64,000 bases of DNA from JAFECT01 sp964432415. Its GTDB lineage: Bacteria > Pseudomonadota > Alphaproteobacteria > Caulobacterales > Caulobacteraceae. The notes under the pieces are model-generated. The model was not told the DNA's origin, ran no database searches, and saw only the letters and a program-made list of their open reading frames with translations. The translations under genes and the position numbers were made by a program. Where the stretch lies: NCBI GenBank assembly GCA_964432415.1, contig CAYSNW010000004.1, forward strand, positions 62,001 to 126,000, written 5' to 3'. This document shows, piece by piece, positions 32,323-41,366 of the stretch (the stretch's first letter is position 1; each line of letters begins with the position of its first letter).

Positions 32323-32780
32323 TGGAGCGGTCGATCCGCGCGAAGGCCTCGCGCCCGGAGTTCCGGCGCGCCGGCTTCGCCTTCCACAACCGCGACTGGG
32401 TGGTCATCGCCCCCGACCAGGTCACGCCGCACCAAGTGCTTCGCCTTCTGGAAGAGCCGGTCCTGACCATCGAGGTTCGGGCCGGCGAGGACGAGTGGCG
32501 CCGTCTCAGCCACGACGAACGCGTCGAAGGCGCGGTCGCGTTGAGGGGCATGCTCGACGACCAGGACGACGAAGCCGCCCGGCGAGTGTCAGCCGGAGAC
32601 GACCTAGCCGGGATCGCCTCGTCTGCGGGCGAGCAAGGTTCCGGGCTCGGCGCGCCGGAGGGGCAGTCCTCCGCCGGCGCCGGGGAACCTCTGGCAGGGG
32701 CGGCCCCAAACCCGCCTCCGCCCGAGGAAAAGTCCACGGCGGCGCGCCGGGGCAAGTCGGCCAAGAACACGGCCGACTGA
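32322..32780 (+). CDS. Mu gp35-like protein (HI1506-related)
   Basis: 152 residues. The N-terminus SRPEFRRAGFAFHNRDWVVI then PHQVLRLLEEPVLTIEV fits the gp35/HI1506 family, which carries an E. coli L21-like FI fold. The remainder is a long disordered Ala/Gly/Pro tail ending in lysines. Role in the head-tail region is presumed from position. Confidence 0.72.
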   Translation: MERSIRAKASRPEFRRAGFAFHNRDWVVIAPDQVTPHQVLRLLEEPVLTIEVRAGEDEWRRLSHDERVEGAVALRGMLDDQDDEAARRVSAGDDLAGIASSAGEQGSGLGAPEGQSSAGAGEPLAGAAPNPPPPEEKSTAARRGKSAKNTAD

Positions 32781-32789
32781 AAGGGGAGG

Positions 32790-32820
32790 TCGGGGCGGCC
32801 CGCAGTGGCCGCCCCGATTT
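32790..32820 (+). terminator. Hairpin terminator after gp35-like gene
   Basis: A perfect 11-bp stem, TCGGGGCGGCC/GGCCGCCCCGA with a 6-nt loop, is followed by TTT. It probably reduces transcription from head to tail genes rather than stopping it fully, since no further promoter element of the 17067 type is seen. Confidence 0.6.
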
Positions 32821-32891
32821 CCGAGTCCTCTGGCGCCGGCGCCGTACGCGTCGCCTGCCCCTGAGCCCTCGGATCGCGATCGGAGATCAGC

Positions 32892-33110
32892 GTGGATAAC
32901 GCCGCCCAGCAAGGCTTCGCCCACACCGCACGTTCCTACGGGGTGCGGATGCAGGAATGCCTGTCCGTCCTGGAGCCCAGGCTGCGGGCCCGGGTCATGA
33001 AGGATATCGGCATCGTCCAACGCTGGCGGGTGGTCCACCCGTTCGTGTCCGGCCTGCTCTGTGGCCTGGTGGCCGCGCTGGTGTTCGCCTGCGTCAGGCA
33101 CGCCGTCTGA
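32892..33110 (+). CDS. Small C-terminally anchored membrane protein
   Basis: 72 residues from GTG 32892. A soluble helical part (TARSYGVRMQECLSVLEPRL) is followed by a single C-terminal membrane segment (FVSGLLCGLVAALVFACVRH). It lies between head and connector genes, where Mu has no equivalent. No family recognised; possibly a superinfection or membrane-targeting factor. Confidence 0.5.
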   Translation: MDNAAQQGFAHTARSYGVRMQECLSVLEPRLRARVMKDIGIVQRWRVVHPFVSGLLCGLVAALVFACVRHAV

Positions 33111-33111
33111 C

Positions 33112-33534
33112 ATGACCTACGCCACCGCCGATGATCTGATCACCCGTTTCGGGAAGGACGAGCTGGTCCAGCTGACCGACCGCTCGACCCCGCCCGTGTA
33201 CGCGGTGAACACGGCGGTGGTGGCGGCGGCCCTGACGGACGCGGCCGATGAGATCAACGGCTATCTGCTGGCCAAGTACCAGCTGCCGCTGGTCTCGGTT
33301 CCCTCGGTGATCAAGGGCTGCGCCTGCGACATCGCCCGTTTCCGGCTCTACGCCGACCGGGCCACCGAGGAGGTCCGACAGCGCTATGACGCCGCCGTCA
33401 AGCGCCTGCGCGAGATCTCGGCCGGGACCTTCAAGCTCGACGTCGCCGGCGTGGAACCGGCCGCCCGGCCGGGCGTGGTGCTGATCAACGGCCCGGAGCG
33501 GGTGTTCAGGCGCGGCGATCGGGGGGCGTGGTGA
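33112..33534 (+). CDS. DUF1320 connector protein (Mu gp36-like)
   Basis: 140 residues. MTYATADDLITRFGKDELVQ is the hallmark start of DUF1320, followed by DAADEINGYLLAKYQLPL and the DIARFRLYAD helix. It is thought to form part of the head-tail connector. Confidence 0.88.
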   Translation: MTYATADDLITRFGKDELVQLTDRSTPPVYAVNTAVVAAALTDAADEINGYLLAKYQLPLVSVPSVIKGCACDIARFRLYADRATEEVRQRYDAAVKRLREISAGTFKLDVAGVEPAARPGVVLINGPERVFRRGDRGAW

Positions 33535-34031
33535 ACGGCGCCTCGATCGAGATCCGGGCGCTCGACTTCGAGCAGGCCCTGCAGGCGGTCAAGAACCTGT
33601 TCGCGCGCTTTGTAGACAAGCGACCGCTGATGGAGCGGTTCGCCGCCTACCTGGAGCTTTCGACCGTCCAGCGCTTCACCACCAACGTGGACCCCGAGGG
33701 CCGGCCCTGGAAGCCGTCGCTGAGGGCCCAGTTGAGCGGCGGTCACACCCTGGAGCAGCGCGGCCTGCTGCGGGACAGCATCCACGGCCAGGCCGGCGAC
33801 GACTACGCCGAGGTCGGGACCAACGACCCCCGCGCTCGGATCCACCAGTTCGGCGGGGTGATCGTCCCGGTAAGGGCCAAACGCCTGCGCTTCCAGCTGG
33901 CCAACGGGGCGACGGTCTTCGCCCAGAGGGTGGTCATGCCGATGCGGGCGTTCCTCGGCCTGTCGACGGCCGACCGTGACGAGCTGCTCAACCTGGCGGC
34001 CGACTATGCGACCGAGGCGGCCCGGCCATGA
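33528..34031 (+). CDS. Virion morphogenesis protein (Mu gpG / tail completion family)
   Basis: 167 residues from GTG 33528. RFTTNVDPEGRPWKPSLRAQ, LLRDSIHGQAGDDYAEVGTN and ARIHQFGGVI are characteristic of the phage virion morphogenesis family (P2 gpS/Mu gpG). In Mu this gene follows F; here it follows gp36, a rearranged but common order. It acts in joining head and tail. Confidence 0.88.
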   Translation: MVNGASIEIRALDFEQALQAVKNLFARFVDKRPLMERFAAYLELSTVQRFTTNVDPEGRPWKPSLRAQLSGGHTLEQRGLLRDSIHGQAGDDYAEVGTNDPRARIHQFGGVIVPVRAKRLRFQLANGATVFAQRVVMPMRAFLGLSTADRDELLNLAADYATEAARP

Positions 34032-34672
34032 TCGGACAGATCGAGCAGGCGATCATCGACCGGCTGGCCAAGGTCTCCGAGTCCGGGGCCCTCGGCTACC
34101 GCTGGCGGCAGGTGGAATCCATGCCGATCGACGCGGACGACCGCGTCGCGGACAGCATCGTGGAGTACCCCAGCTGCTGGGTCGCCTACAGCGGCTGGAA
34201 GCCCCTGCGCGCGGTCGGGCGCTGGAGCGTGGAGGTCGAGGCGACCTGGCACGTGATCGTGGGGGCGGAGAACCTGCGCAACGAGCGCTCCACCCGCATG
34301 GGGGCGTCCGACCGGGAGGTCGGCTCCTACCAGATGGTCTGGGACGTCTGCCGCCTGCTGGGCGGCGAGGACTTCGGCCTGCAGATCGGCGGCCTGGCGG
34401 TCAAGGAGTGCTTCCCCCTCTATGCCGGCGCGCTGAAGGACAAGCGCAAGATCAGCCTGTTCGCGACCGCCTTCACCACCCGCTTCACCATCGATCCGTC
34501 CGACGATCGGACCACCGAGGGCATGGGCGACTTCAAGGTCTTCCACGCCAATTGGGACCTGCCCCAGACCCGCCTGGTGGACGCGGACCCCGAGACAGCG
34601 GGTGTCCAGCTGCCGGCCGACGACCAGGCGCCGTTCACCGACCACGTCATCCTGCAACCCGGGGAGAGCTGA
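34028..34672 (+). CDS. DUF1834 protein (Mu gp37-like)
   Basis: 214 residues, overlapping gpG by four bases. IGQIEQAIIDRLAKVSESGA and later GSYQMVWDVCRLLGG plus a C-terminal beta part resemble gp37/DUF1834, a tail-terminator-like protein. The gp36-G-37-38 neighbourhood supports it. Confidence 0.8.
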   Translation: MIGQIEQAIIDRLAKVSESGALGYRWRQVESMPIDADDRVADSIVEYPSCWVAYSGWKPLRAVGRWSVEVEATWHVIVGAENLRNERSTRMGASDREVGSYQMVWDVCRLLGGEDFGLQIGGLAVKECFPLYAGALKDKRKISLFATAFTTRFTIDPSDDRTTEGMGDFKVFHANWDLPQTRLVDADPETAGVQLPADDQAPFTDHVILQPGES

Positions 34673-34678
34673 GGCTCC

Positions 34679-34942
34679 ATGTCCGAGACCGACAACGCCA
34701 ACCGTCGCTTCGTGCGGCCCTGCGAGGGGCGCCGCGTCCGCGACCCGATCACCCACGAGGTGCTGCCCGAGGAGGGCCGCGAGGTGATCTGGTCCAGCTT
34801 CTGGGACCGCCGCCTGATCGACGAAGACGCGACTACCGACCCGCTGCCGGCCGCGCCGGCGACGGTCGAGGACCCGCCCGCAGGCGACCCGCCGGCCGCC
34901 GGCCGGGGCCGTAGCGGCAAGACCAACACCGAGGAGGCGTAA
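34679..34942 (+). CDS. DUF2635 protein (Mu gp38-like)
   Basis: 87 residues: RRFVRPCEGRRVRDPITHEV then LPEEGREV and WDRRLIDED match DUF2635. The C-terminal proline/alanine tail is longer than usual. It always sits directly before the sheath gene; its role is not known. Confidence 0.82.
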   Translation: MSETDNANRRFVRPCEGRRVRDPITHEVLPEEGREVIWSSFWDRRLIDEDATTDPLPAAPATVEDPPAGDPPAAGRGRSGKTNTEEA

Positions 34943-34948
34943 CCGCCC

Positions 34949-36406
34949 ATGCCTGGCATCTCCTTCAACAACATCGCCGCCGACATCCGCGTCCCGGGGC
35001 AGTACGTCGAGATCGACAGCTCCCGGGCCCAGCGCGGCACGGCCGGCCGGACCCAGCGCACCCTGCTGCTCGGCTCCCACACCGCGGCCGTCGGCCTGAC
35101 CCAGGTGTTCTCGACCGGCGACGCCGAGCGGCGCTGGGGCAAGTCCTCGATGCTGACCCGCATGGTTAAGTCCTGGGTGGCCGGCGGCGGCACGGGCGAG
35201 CTGTGGGTTCAGGGCCTGCCCGACGACGGCGCTGGGACCGCCGCGACCGGGACCGCGACCTTTACCGGGCCCGCCACCGAGGCGGGCACGGTCTACGGCC
35301 TGATCGCCGGCCAGCGGGTGGTCTCCGCGGTGGCCAACGGCGACAGCGCCACCACCATCGCCACCGCCTTCGTCGCGGCGGTGACCGCCGTCCCGGACCT
35401 GCCGGTGACCGCGGCCAACGTGGCCGGGGTGGTGACCTTCACCGTCCGCAACGGCTTCAAGGGCGTGGTCGGAGCCGACATCGATCTTTCGTTCAACTAC
35501 AACGCCGGCGAGCGCCTGCCGGGCGGGGTCGGGGTGACCGTCGTGGCCATGAGCGGCGGCGGGACGAACCCGGCGATCTCGGGCGCGATCGCGGGCCTGG
35601 GGGACCAGCGCTTCGACGCGATCGTCATGCCCTACACCGACACCACCAACCTCACGACGCTGGAGACCGAGCTGGCCAGCCGCTGGGCGCCGCCGCGCAT
35701 GATCGAGGGGGAGGGCTACATCCCGTCCTCGGGCACGGTCGGCTCGCTCGCCAGCTTCGGGACCTCCCGCAACAGCCCCTTCATGGAGTGCTTCGGGATC
35801 TACAAGTGCCCGAACCCGGGCTGGGAGCGGATCGCGACCTGGGCCGCCGTGGTTGAGAGCTCGGCCAACATCGACCCCGCGCGCGGCTTCGAGGGCCTGC
35901 CGCTGCCCGGCCTGCTGCCTCCGCCACCCAGCAACCGATTCATGGGCAGCGAGCAGGAGACCCTTCTGCGCGACGGGATTTCGACCGCCAAGGTCGAGGG
36001 CGGGGTCCTGGTCGTGCAGCGGGCGATCACCATGTATCAGACCGCCGCCGGCGGGGTGATCGACACGGCCTATCTGAACCTCAACACGGTCAAGACCACG
36101 GCCTACTTCCGCTACAGCCTGCGCGCCCGGATGGCGCTGAAGTTCCCGCGCCACAAGCTGGTGGACGATGGCAACCCCATCGCGCCCGGCCAGGCCGTCG
36201 TCAGCCCCAAGGTCATCCGCGCCGAGGAGATCGCGCTGGCCAGCGAATGGGTCACGGCCGGGCTGATGGAGAACCTCGACCAGTTCAAGCGCGACCTGGT
36301 CACCCAGCGCAGCGCGACCGATCCCGACCGGATCGACTCGCTGTTGGCGCCGGACGTCGTCAACCAGTTCCGCATCTTCGCGGGCCAGATCCAATTCCGC
36401 CTGTAG
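34949..36406 (+). CDS. Contractile tail sheath protein (Mu gpL-like)
   Basis: 485 residues (Mu gpL 495). ISFNNIAADIRVPGQYVEID is the typical N-terminus; later GLPLPGLLPP and LRARMALKFPRHKLVDDG-type segments belong to the conserved C-terminal sheath domain. It polymerises around the tube and contracts on infection. Confidence 0.93.
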   Translation: MPGISFNNIAADIRVPGQYVEIDSSRAQRGTAGRTQRTLLLGSHTAAVGLTQVFSTGDAERRWGKSSMLTRMVKSWVAGGGTGELWVQGLPDDGAGTAATGTATFTGPATEAGTVYGLIAGQRVVSAVANGDSATTIATAFVAAVTAVPDLPVTAANVAGVVTFTVRNGFKGVVGADIDLSFNYNAGERLPGGVGVTVVAMSGGGTNPAISGAIAGLGDQRFDAIVMPYTDTTNLTTLETELASRWAPPRMIEGEGYIPSSGTVGSLASFGTSRNSPFMECFGIYKCPNPGWERIATWAAVVESSANIDPARGFEGLPLPGLLPPPPSNRFMGSEQETLLRDGISTAKVEGGVLVVQRAITMYQTAAGGVIDTAYLNLNTVKTTAYFRYSLRARMALKFPRHKLVDDGNPIAPGQAVVSPKVIRAEEIALASEWVTAGLMENLDQFKRDLVTQRSATDPDRIDSLLAPDVVNQFRIFAGQIQFRL

Positions 36407-36418
36407 GAGGCAAGCCAG

Positions 36419-36775
36419 ATGACGAAGGCATACGGCCGCGCCACCGTCCGGATCGACGGCAACATCCTGGACACGGTCCAGGGCGTGAAGCTCGACACCG
36501 GCGGGATCAAGCGCACCACCCGTCCGGGCTCCCGCACGATGAAGTACACCGAGGAGCTGGTCCCCTCGAAGCTCGAAGTCCCGTACTTCATCGACTCCAG
36601 CGTCTCGCTGGCCGGCTTCGGCAAGATCGACAACGCGACCATCATGGTCGAGTTCGACACCGGCCAGACCTACGTGATCACCGGCGGCTGGCTGACCGAC
36701 ACGCCCACCGCCGAGGACGGCGAGGGCAAGGGCATGCTGGTCTTCGAAGGCCCGCCGGCCGAGGAGATGGTCTGA
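36419..36775 (+). CDS. Tail tube protein (Mu gpM-like)
   Basis: 118 residues, the same length as Mu gpM. GRATVRIDGNILDTVQGVKL and KLEVPYFIDSSVSLAGFGKI followed by TYVITGGWLTDTP are typical. GGAGG lies ten bases before the ATG. It forms the inner tube through which DNA passes. Confidence 0.92.
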   Translation: MTKAYGRATVRIDGNILDTVQGVKLDTGGIKRTTRPGSRTMKYTEELVPSKLEVPYFIDSSVSLAGFGKIDNATIMVEFDTGQTYVITGGWLTDTPTAEDGEGKGMLVFEGPPAEEMV

Positions 36776-37137
36776 TGATCGACGAAGAAACCGTCGCCGG
36801 TCAGATCCCTGCCGATGGCGAGGTCCCGGCGCACCTTCGCCCGCCCGAGGTCTATACGCTGGTCTGGGCGATCGAGCGGCGGTTCAAGACCCCCGGCTCA
36901 GGCCAGGTGCGGACCGAGGAAGTCACCCAGGTCACCGTGGGGCGACCGAAGGCCAGGCACATCGAACAGGTCGCGGCGGCGACCGACACCAACGCCGCGA
37001 TCTTCAAGATGATCCCCGACCTGATCGGTCTGGACCGGCAGGCCTTCGGTGAGCTGGACGTCGCAGACCTCTACGCGATCGCGGAGATCGTGAAGGGTTT
37101 TTTGCCGGCTGGCCTGTTCACTGGCGAGACCTCCTAG
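36775..37137 (+). CDS. Tail assembly chaperone, short product (Mu gp41-like)
   Basis: 120 residues from ATG 36775. EVYTLVWAIERRFKTPG, AKHIEQ-like ARHIEQVAAATDTN and ELDVADLYAIAEIVKGFL match the gp41/gpE-type chaperone. It coats the tape measure during assembly. A slippery site near its end gives a longer second product (next entry). Confidence 0.85.
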   Translation: MIDEETVAGQIPADGEVPAHLRPPEVYTLVWAIERRFKTPGSGQVRTEEVTQVTVGRPKARHIEQVAAATDTNAAIFKMIPDLIGLDRQAFGELDVADLYAIAEIVKGFLPAGLFTGETS

Positions 37138-37244
37138 GCGATCTCGTCTTCGCGGCGGGCCTCAGGCCCGTCGACGTTTGGGAGATGGACCTAGCCGAAA
37201 TCAACTTCTGGCTGGCGCAGGCGTCGCGGTTCAATGGAACTTAG
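36775..37244 (+). CDS. Tail assembly chaperone, -1 frameshift product
   Basis: About 156 residues if ribosomes slip back one base at 37095-37104 (G GGT TTT TTG; codons AAG GGT TTT TTG). After the shift the reading is FAGWPVHWRDLLGDLVFAAG and continues through VDVWEMDLAEINFWLAQ to a stop at 37242-37244. That extension looks like the P2 E' / Mu gp42-type extension and overlaps the tape-measure start. Both a GGGTTTT and a TTTTTTG heptamer are in the right phase. Confidence 0.75.
37095..37104 (+). promoter_or_regulatory. Programmed -1 ribosomal frameshift site
   Basis: GGGTTTTTTG, read G GGT TTT TTG in the chaperone frame. It contains two overlapping canonical X XXY YYZ heptamers, 31 bases before the in-frame stop at 37135. 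Confidence 0.8.
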
Positions 37245-38946
37245 TCTCAAACTCATCGTCCGGGTCCTGGACCAGGCGATCGCGCCCCTGCGCAAGATCG
37301 TGGGGGGCGTGAACGGCCTGGACGAGGCGGTCAACAAGCTGGCGGGCTCCAAGAAGCGCGCCGCCGAGGCGCCGATCGTCAAGGAGACGGAGGCGCAGCG
37401 GCTGCGCCGGCTGGCGACCGCGGCCCGGGAGGCGGGCGCCGAGCTGGAGAAGACCGGCAAGGTCAACGCCCGGATGGTCGAAGCCATGGGCGGCTTCGAG
37501 AAGTTCGAGCAGATGGCCCGCATGGGGGTGGAGAAGTACACCCGCGCCCTGGAGAAAGAGGCCCAGGCGGCCGAGAAGGCCACCGGCGCCCAGGACCGGT
37601 TGGGCAAGAAGACGTCCCAGGCCGGAGGGCACGCCCGGCGCTCGGCCGGGATGTTCCATATCCTGGGCGACGCTTTCAAGTACTCGCTCGCCTACGGCGT
37701 CGCCTTCGCCGCGATCATGGGCGTGGTCAGCCTTATCAAGGCCCCGTTCGTGTTCGCCGGGAAGCTGTTCAAGGCGGGGCTGGAGCTGGGGAAATCCGCC
37801 GCCGAGATCGAGGACGCGGCCCGCAAGCTCGGCGTCTCCTCCGACCTGGTCCAGGGCCTGCAGTTCGGCTTCACCAAGAACAACATGGACCCCAAGGGCG
37901 CGGTCCAGATGCTCGAGGCCCTCGGCAAGGCCCAGGTGGACGCCCTGCGTCACGGAAAGAGCCAGGCGGTGGCCTTCAAGGCGCTGGGGATCGAGCACCT
38001 GCGTTACGGCAAGACCCTAGTTCCGCTCCCGACCCTGCTCGACCAGGTCGCCGACGGCATGTCGCGGGTGACCAGCGCGACCAAGCGCCAGTACCTGGCC
38101 CAGCTACTGTTCGGGGCCGAGGGCAAGTCGCTGGAGCCGCTGCTGCGCAACGGCGCGAAGGGCTTCAAGGCCATGGTCGCCGAGGGCCGGCGCCTGGGCT
38201 TCATCCTGACCCCCGAGCAGATCGAGGCCGGCCGGCAGTTCAACGCCAACTGGCTGGCGCTGAAGTTCACCTTCATGGGCCTGCGCAACGAGGTGGTGGG
38301 CGCGCTGCTGCCGGTCTTCAACGACCTGACCAAGGCCGTGACCGTGTTCTTCCAGGACCCGAAGAACCGGGGGGTGCTGACCAAGGCGGTCGGTGACTTC
38401 GCGACCAAGCTGAAGGCGGACCTACCGAGGCTGATCCCGGCGATCACCCGCCTTCTGCAGGCGCTGTTCGAGATAATCGAGAACGTCGACTGGGCCGGCG
38501 TCGCGTCGGGCATCACCCGCGTGGCCAACGCCTTCGCCTGGCTGACCAAGAAGGACGCGCTGGGCCAGTCCAACTTCGTGACCCTGACCTCGCTGGTGAA
38601 CCCGGCCGGCGCGCTCTGGACGGGCCTGAAGGCGATCGCCGACGTGGGCAAGGAATTGCAGGCGGCCCTGACCTTCGACCTGCCGCCCTGGGCCAAGGCG
38701 ATGCTCGGCGGCCTGGGCTTCTTTCCCGGATTTGGCCCCCTCGCCATCGCTGCGGGCGCCTATGATCGGTCTCGGCCTGCGGCGGCGGCCGGCACGGGCC
38801 GCGCGCCCAACCTGGTAAGCCCCCAGACCTTCGGCGGGCGGTTGACCGTGGTGGTCGAGGACCAGCGGGTGCGGGTGAAGAGTCTGCAGACCAACGATCC
38901 GTGGGACCTCCACGTCGATCGCGGCGCGCTCCTGGCCGGTCGCTGA
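37234..38946 (+). CDS. Tape measure protein
   Basis: 570 residues. N-terminal coiled coil (LDQAIAPLRKIVGGVNGLDE, then the AAREAGAELEKTGK helices), hydrophobic central segments (YSLAYGVAFAAIMGVVSLI, residues 150-168) and a long helical remainder with KLGVSSDLVQGLQFG, typical of phage tape measures. It sets tail length and is threaded into the cell membrane. It starts inside the chaperone extension, the usual arrangement. Confidence 0.88.
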   Translation: MELSLKLIVRVLDQAIAPLRKIVGGVNGLDEAVNKLAGSKKRAAEAPIVKETEAQRLRRLATAAREAGAELEKTGKVNARMVEAMGGFEKFEQMARMGVEKYTRALEKEAQAAEKATGAQDRLGKKTSQAGGHARRSAGMFHILGDAFKYSLAYGVAFAAIMGVVSLIKAPFVFAGKLFKAGLELGKSAAEIEDAARKLGVSSDLVQGLQFGFTKNNMDPKGAVQMLEALGKAQVDALRHGKSQAVAFKALGIEHLRYGKTLVPLPTLLDQVADGMSRVTSATKRQYLAQLLFGAEGKSLEPLLRNGAKGFKAMVAEGRRLGFILTPEQIEAGRQFNANWLALKFTFMGLRNEVVGALLPVFNDLTKAVTVFFQDPKNRGVLTKAVGDFATKLKADLPRLIPAITRLLQALFEIIENVDWAGVASGITRVANAFAWLTKKDALGQSNFVTLTSLVNPAGALWTGLKAIADVGKELQAALTFDLPPWAKAMLGGLGFFPGFGPLAIAAGAYDRSRPAAAAGTGRAPNLVSPQTFGGRLTVVVEDQRVRVKSLQTNDPWDLHVDRGALLAGR

Positions 38947-38947
38947 G

Positions 38948-40240
38948 ATGGCCTGGCGCGATCAGCTGAGGGACGCGAGCTTCCGGGGCGTTCCCTTCTT
39001 CGTCGAGGTCGCCACCCGCCCGCTCGGGCGGCGGGTGGAGCTGCACGAGTATCCGGATCGGGACAAGGGCTGGGCGGAGGACAGCGGTCGCAAGACCCCG
39101 GTGTTCTCGCTCAGGGCCTATGTGATCGGCCCGGACTACATGGCCGACCGCGACCGGCTGGAAGAGGCGCTGAACAAGCCGGGCGCCGGGACCCTGGTGC
39201 ATCCCTACAAGGGGACCCTGTCGGTCGTGCTGATGGGCGGCCACGCGGAGGAGTCGACCCGCGAGGGCGGCATGTGCGCCTACGACCTCGAGTTCGCCGA
39301 GGCCGGGTCGAACATCACCCCGGAATCGAGCGTCCAGACCCAGCAGGTGGCCATCGTGGCGGCGGAGGCGGTCAAGCTGCAGGGCCCGACCAGTTTCGCC
39401 GGCAAGTTCTCGACCGCGGGCCTCCCTCAATTCGTCTCCCAGAGCGCTACGGGGCGCATTCAGAACGCCCTGTCGGCGGTCAAGGCGGTCACCGCCCGGG
39501 TGGCGGCGGCGCGCCAGAGCCTGTTCAGCCTCAGCGCCAAGATCGCCTCGATCACCAGCTCGATCACGAGCCTGATCCAGGCCCCCGGCCAGCTGGCCGC
39601 CGGCGTCCTGGACGTGATCGCCTCGGTCCGCGACCTCGCCTCGACGCCCGAGCGGGCGCTGGGCGCGCTGGAGACCCTGATGGGCTTCGGTGGCCGGCCG
39701 GACCCGGGCGCCGGTGTCTCGCCGGGCCTGGCGCCCGGCGCGGTAGATCCTGTGCCCGGCCTGGCCATCGCCCTGCCGGCGATCCCCGGGGCCACGGCCG
39801 AGCGGGACCAGGAGCGCGCCAACCAGGCCGCCGTCGTGCGCCTGGTCCAGCGCGCCGCCGCCGCCGAGGCCGTACTGGTGGTCGGCGACCTGACCTTCGC
39901 CTCCTACGAGGACGCCGTGGCGGTGCGCGACCGCCTGGCGGCCGAGCTGGCCATCCTGGTGACCGACGCCGGCGACGAGGGCGACGACGACGCCTGGGAG
40001 GCCCTGCAGGCGCTGCGCCAGGCCCTGGTCCGCGACATCAACGCCCGGGGCGCGTCGCTGGCCACCCTGTTCACCTGGACGCCGCCCGTGACCCTGCCGG
40101 CCCAGGTGATCGCCTACCGCATCTATGGCGACGCCCTGCGCGACCAGGAGATCGTGGACCGCAACCGCGTCGCTCACCCGGGCTTCGTGCCCGGCGGCGT
40201 GGCGCTGGAGCTGCTGACCCCGGAGGCGGCCGGTGGTTGA
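38948..40240 (+). CDS. DNA circularisation / tail protein (Mu gpN-like)
   Basis: 430 residues. WRDQLRDASFRGVPFFVEVA is the DNA_circ_N signature, with LRAYVIGPDYMADRDRLEEA and GTLVHPYKGTLSVVL following. In Mu, gpN is a baseplate-associated tail protein; the circularisation name comes from its homologues' history. The middle is helical; overlaps the next gene by eight bases. Confidence 0.88.
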   Translation: MAWRDQLRDASFRGVPFFVEVATRPLGRRVELHEYPDRDKGWAEDSGRKTPVFSLRAYVIGPDYMADRDRLEEALNKPGAGTLVHPYKGTLSVVLMGGHAEESTREGGMCAYDLEFAEAGSNITPESSVQTQQVAIVAAEAVKLQGPTSFAGKFSTAGLPQFVSQSATGRIQNALSAVKAVTARVAAARQSLFSLSAKIASITSSITSLIQAPGQLAAGVLDVIASVRDLASTPERALGALETLMGFGGRPDPGAGVSPGLAPGAVDPVPGLAIALPAIPGATAERDQERANQAAVVRLVQRAAAAEAVLVVGDLTFASYEDAVAVRDRLAAELAILVTDAGDEGDDDAWEALQALRQALVRDINARGASLATLFTWTPPVTLPAQVIAYRIYGDALRDQEIVDRNRVAHPGFVPGGVALELLTPEAAGG

Positions 40241-41366
40241 CCTCCTGACCCTGCACGTGAACGGCGACACCTTCGACGGCTGGAAGGAGGTCTCGCTGCA
40301 CCGGGGCTTCGACGCCCTGGCCGGCAGCTTCGAACTGGGCCTGACCGAGCGCTATCCGGATCACCCGGACAAGTGGGTCATCGAGGCCGGCCAGGCCTGC
40401 GACGTCACGATCGGCGGGGAGCGGGTCCTCACCGGCTATATCGACGACGCCAGCTACGCCTTCGACGCCAACAGCCACACGGTCACCATGACCGGCCGGG
40501 AAAAGACCGCCGACCTGGTCGACTGCTCGGTGATCCACGGCTCGGGGTCCTTCAAGAACCGCACGGTCGAGCAGATCGCCGCCGAGATCGCGCGGCCGTT
40601 CGGGATCAATGTCATCTCGGTGGACGGGGCGGGCAACCGGACGGTCAGCACCAAGCTGGGCGCCGGGCATGCCGGCAAGGAGCCTCTCCGGCGCCTCTCA
40701 CTGCAACAGGGCGAGACCGCGTGGGAGGTGATCGACCGGATCGCGCGCCAGCGGTCGGTCATGGCGATCACCAACGCCGACGGCGACCTGGAGCTGCGCA
40801 AGCCGGCCATGACGCGGGCGGGCTATGCGCTGGTCCAGGGCGTGAACGTGAGGGCCGCGACCTTCAAGAACAACGTCAGGGACCGCTACAGCGACTACCT
40901 GCTGAAGGGCCATCCCCACGGCCAGGACGGCGACTTCCTGCTGGGGACCTCGGACACCCGGGCCTACACCCCCAAGGCGACGGCCCAGGACCCTGGCGTG
41001 CCCCGCTATCGGCCGTTGATGATCATCAACGAGGAGACCTCGACCGGAGCGTCCCTGGCCGCGCGGGCCAAGTGGGAGGCGACGATCCGGGCCGGCAAGG
41101 CGCGCTCGGTGCAGGTCACCGTGTCGGGCTGGCGGACCGACGCCGGCGAGCTCTACCAGATCGACCGGCTGGTCCCGGTCCACATCCCTCGCCTGGGCGT
41201 GGACGAGGAGCTCCTGGTCGCGGGCGTTCAGTACCGGAAGGCGGCCGACACCACCTGCGTCCTGACCCTGGTTCCCAAGGAAGCCTACAGCCTGATCGAT
41301 CTGCCCGCGCCCAAGGGCAAGAAGAAGAAAGGCGGCGGCGCGGACCCGCTGCTGGGGCTGTCATGA
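40233..41366 (+). CDS. Baseplate hub protein (Mu gp44/P-like)
   Basis: 377 residues from GTG 40233 (Mu gp44 379). LTLHVNGDTFDGWKEVSLHR and FELGLTERYPD then VTMTGREKTADLVDCSV are hallmarks of the gp27-like hub fold. It ends in a lysine-rich tail. It forms the trimeric hub on which the spike sits. Confidence 0.9.
   Translation: MVDLLTLHVNGDTFDGWKEVSLHRGFDALAGSFELGLTERYPDHPDKWVIEAGQACDVTIGGERVLTGYIDDASYAFDANSHTVTMTGREKTADLVDCSVIHGSGSFKNRTVEQIAAEIARPFGINVISVDGAGNRTVSTKLGAGHAGKEPLRRLSLQQGETAWEVIDRIARQRSVMAITNADGDLELRKPAMTRAGYALVQGVNVRAATFKNNVRDRYSDYLLKGHPHGQDGDFLLGTSDTRAYTPKATAQDPGVPRYRPLMIINEETSTGASLAARAKWEATIRAGKARSVQVTVSGWRTDAGELYQIDRLVPVHIPRLGVDEELLVAGVQYRKAADTTCVLTLVPKEAYSLIDLPAPKGKKKKGGGADPLLGLS

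Noticed and set aside
32322..32780. Longer frame from 31599 for the gp35-like gene
   Set aside because: The upstream part overlaps the major head protein gene in another frame; the ATG at 32322 is joined to its stop.
34004..36394. 796-codon minus-strand frame across gp37, gp38 and sheath genes
   Set aside because: It crosses three recognised plus-strand tail genes and shows shadow composition.
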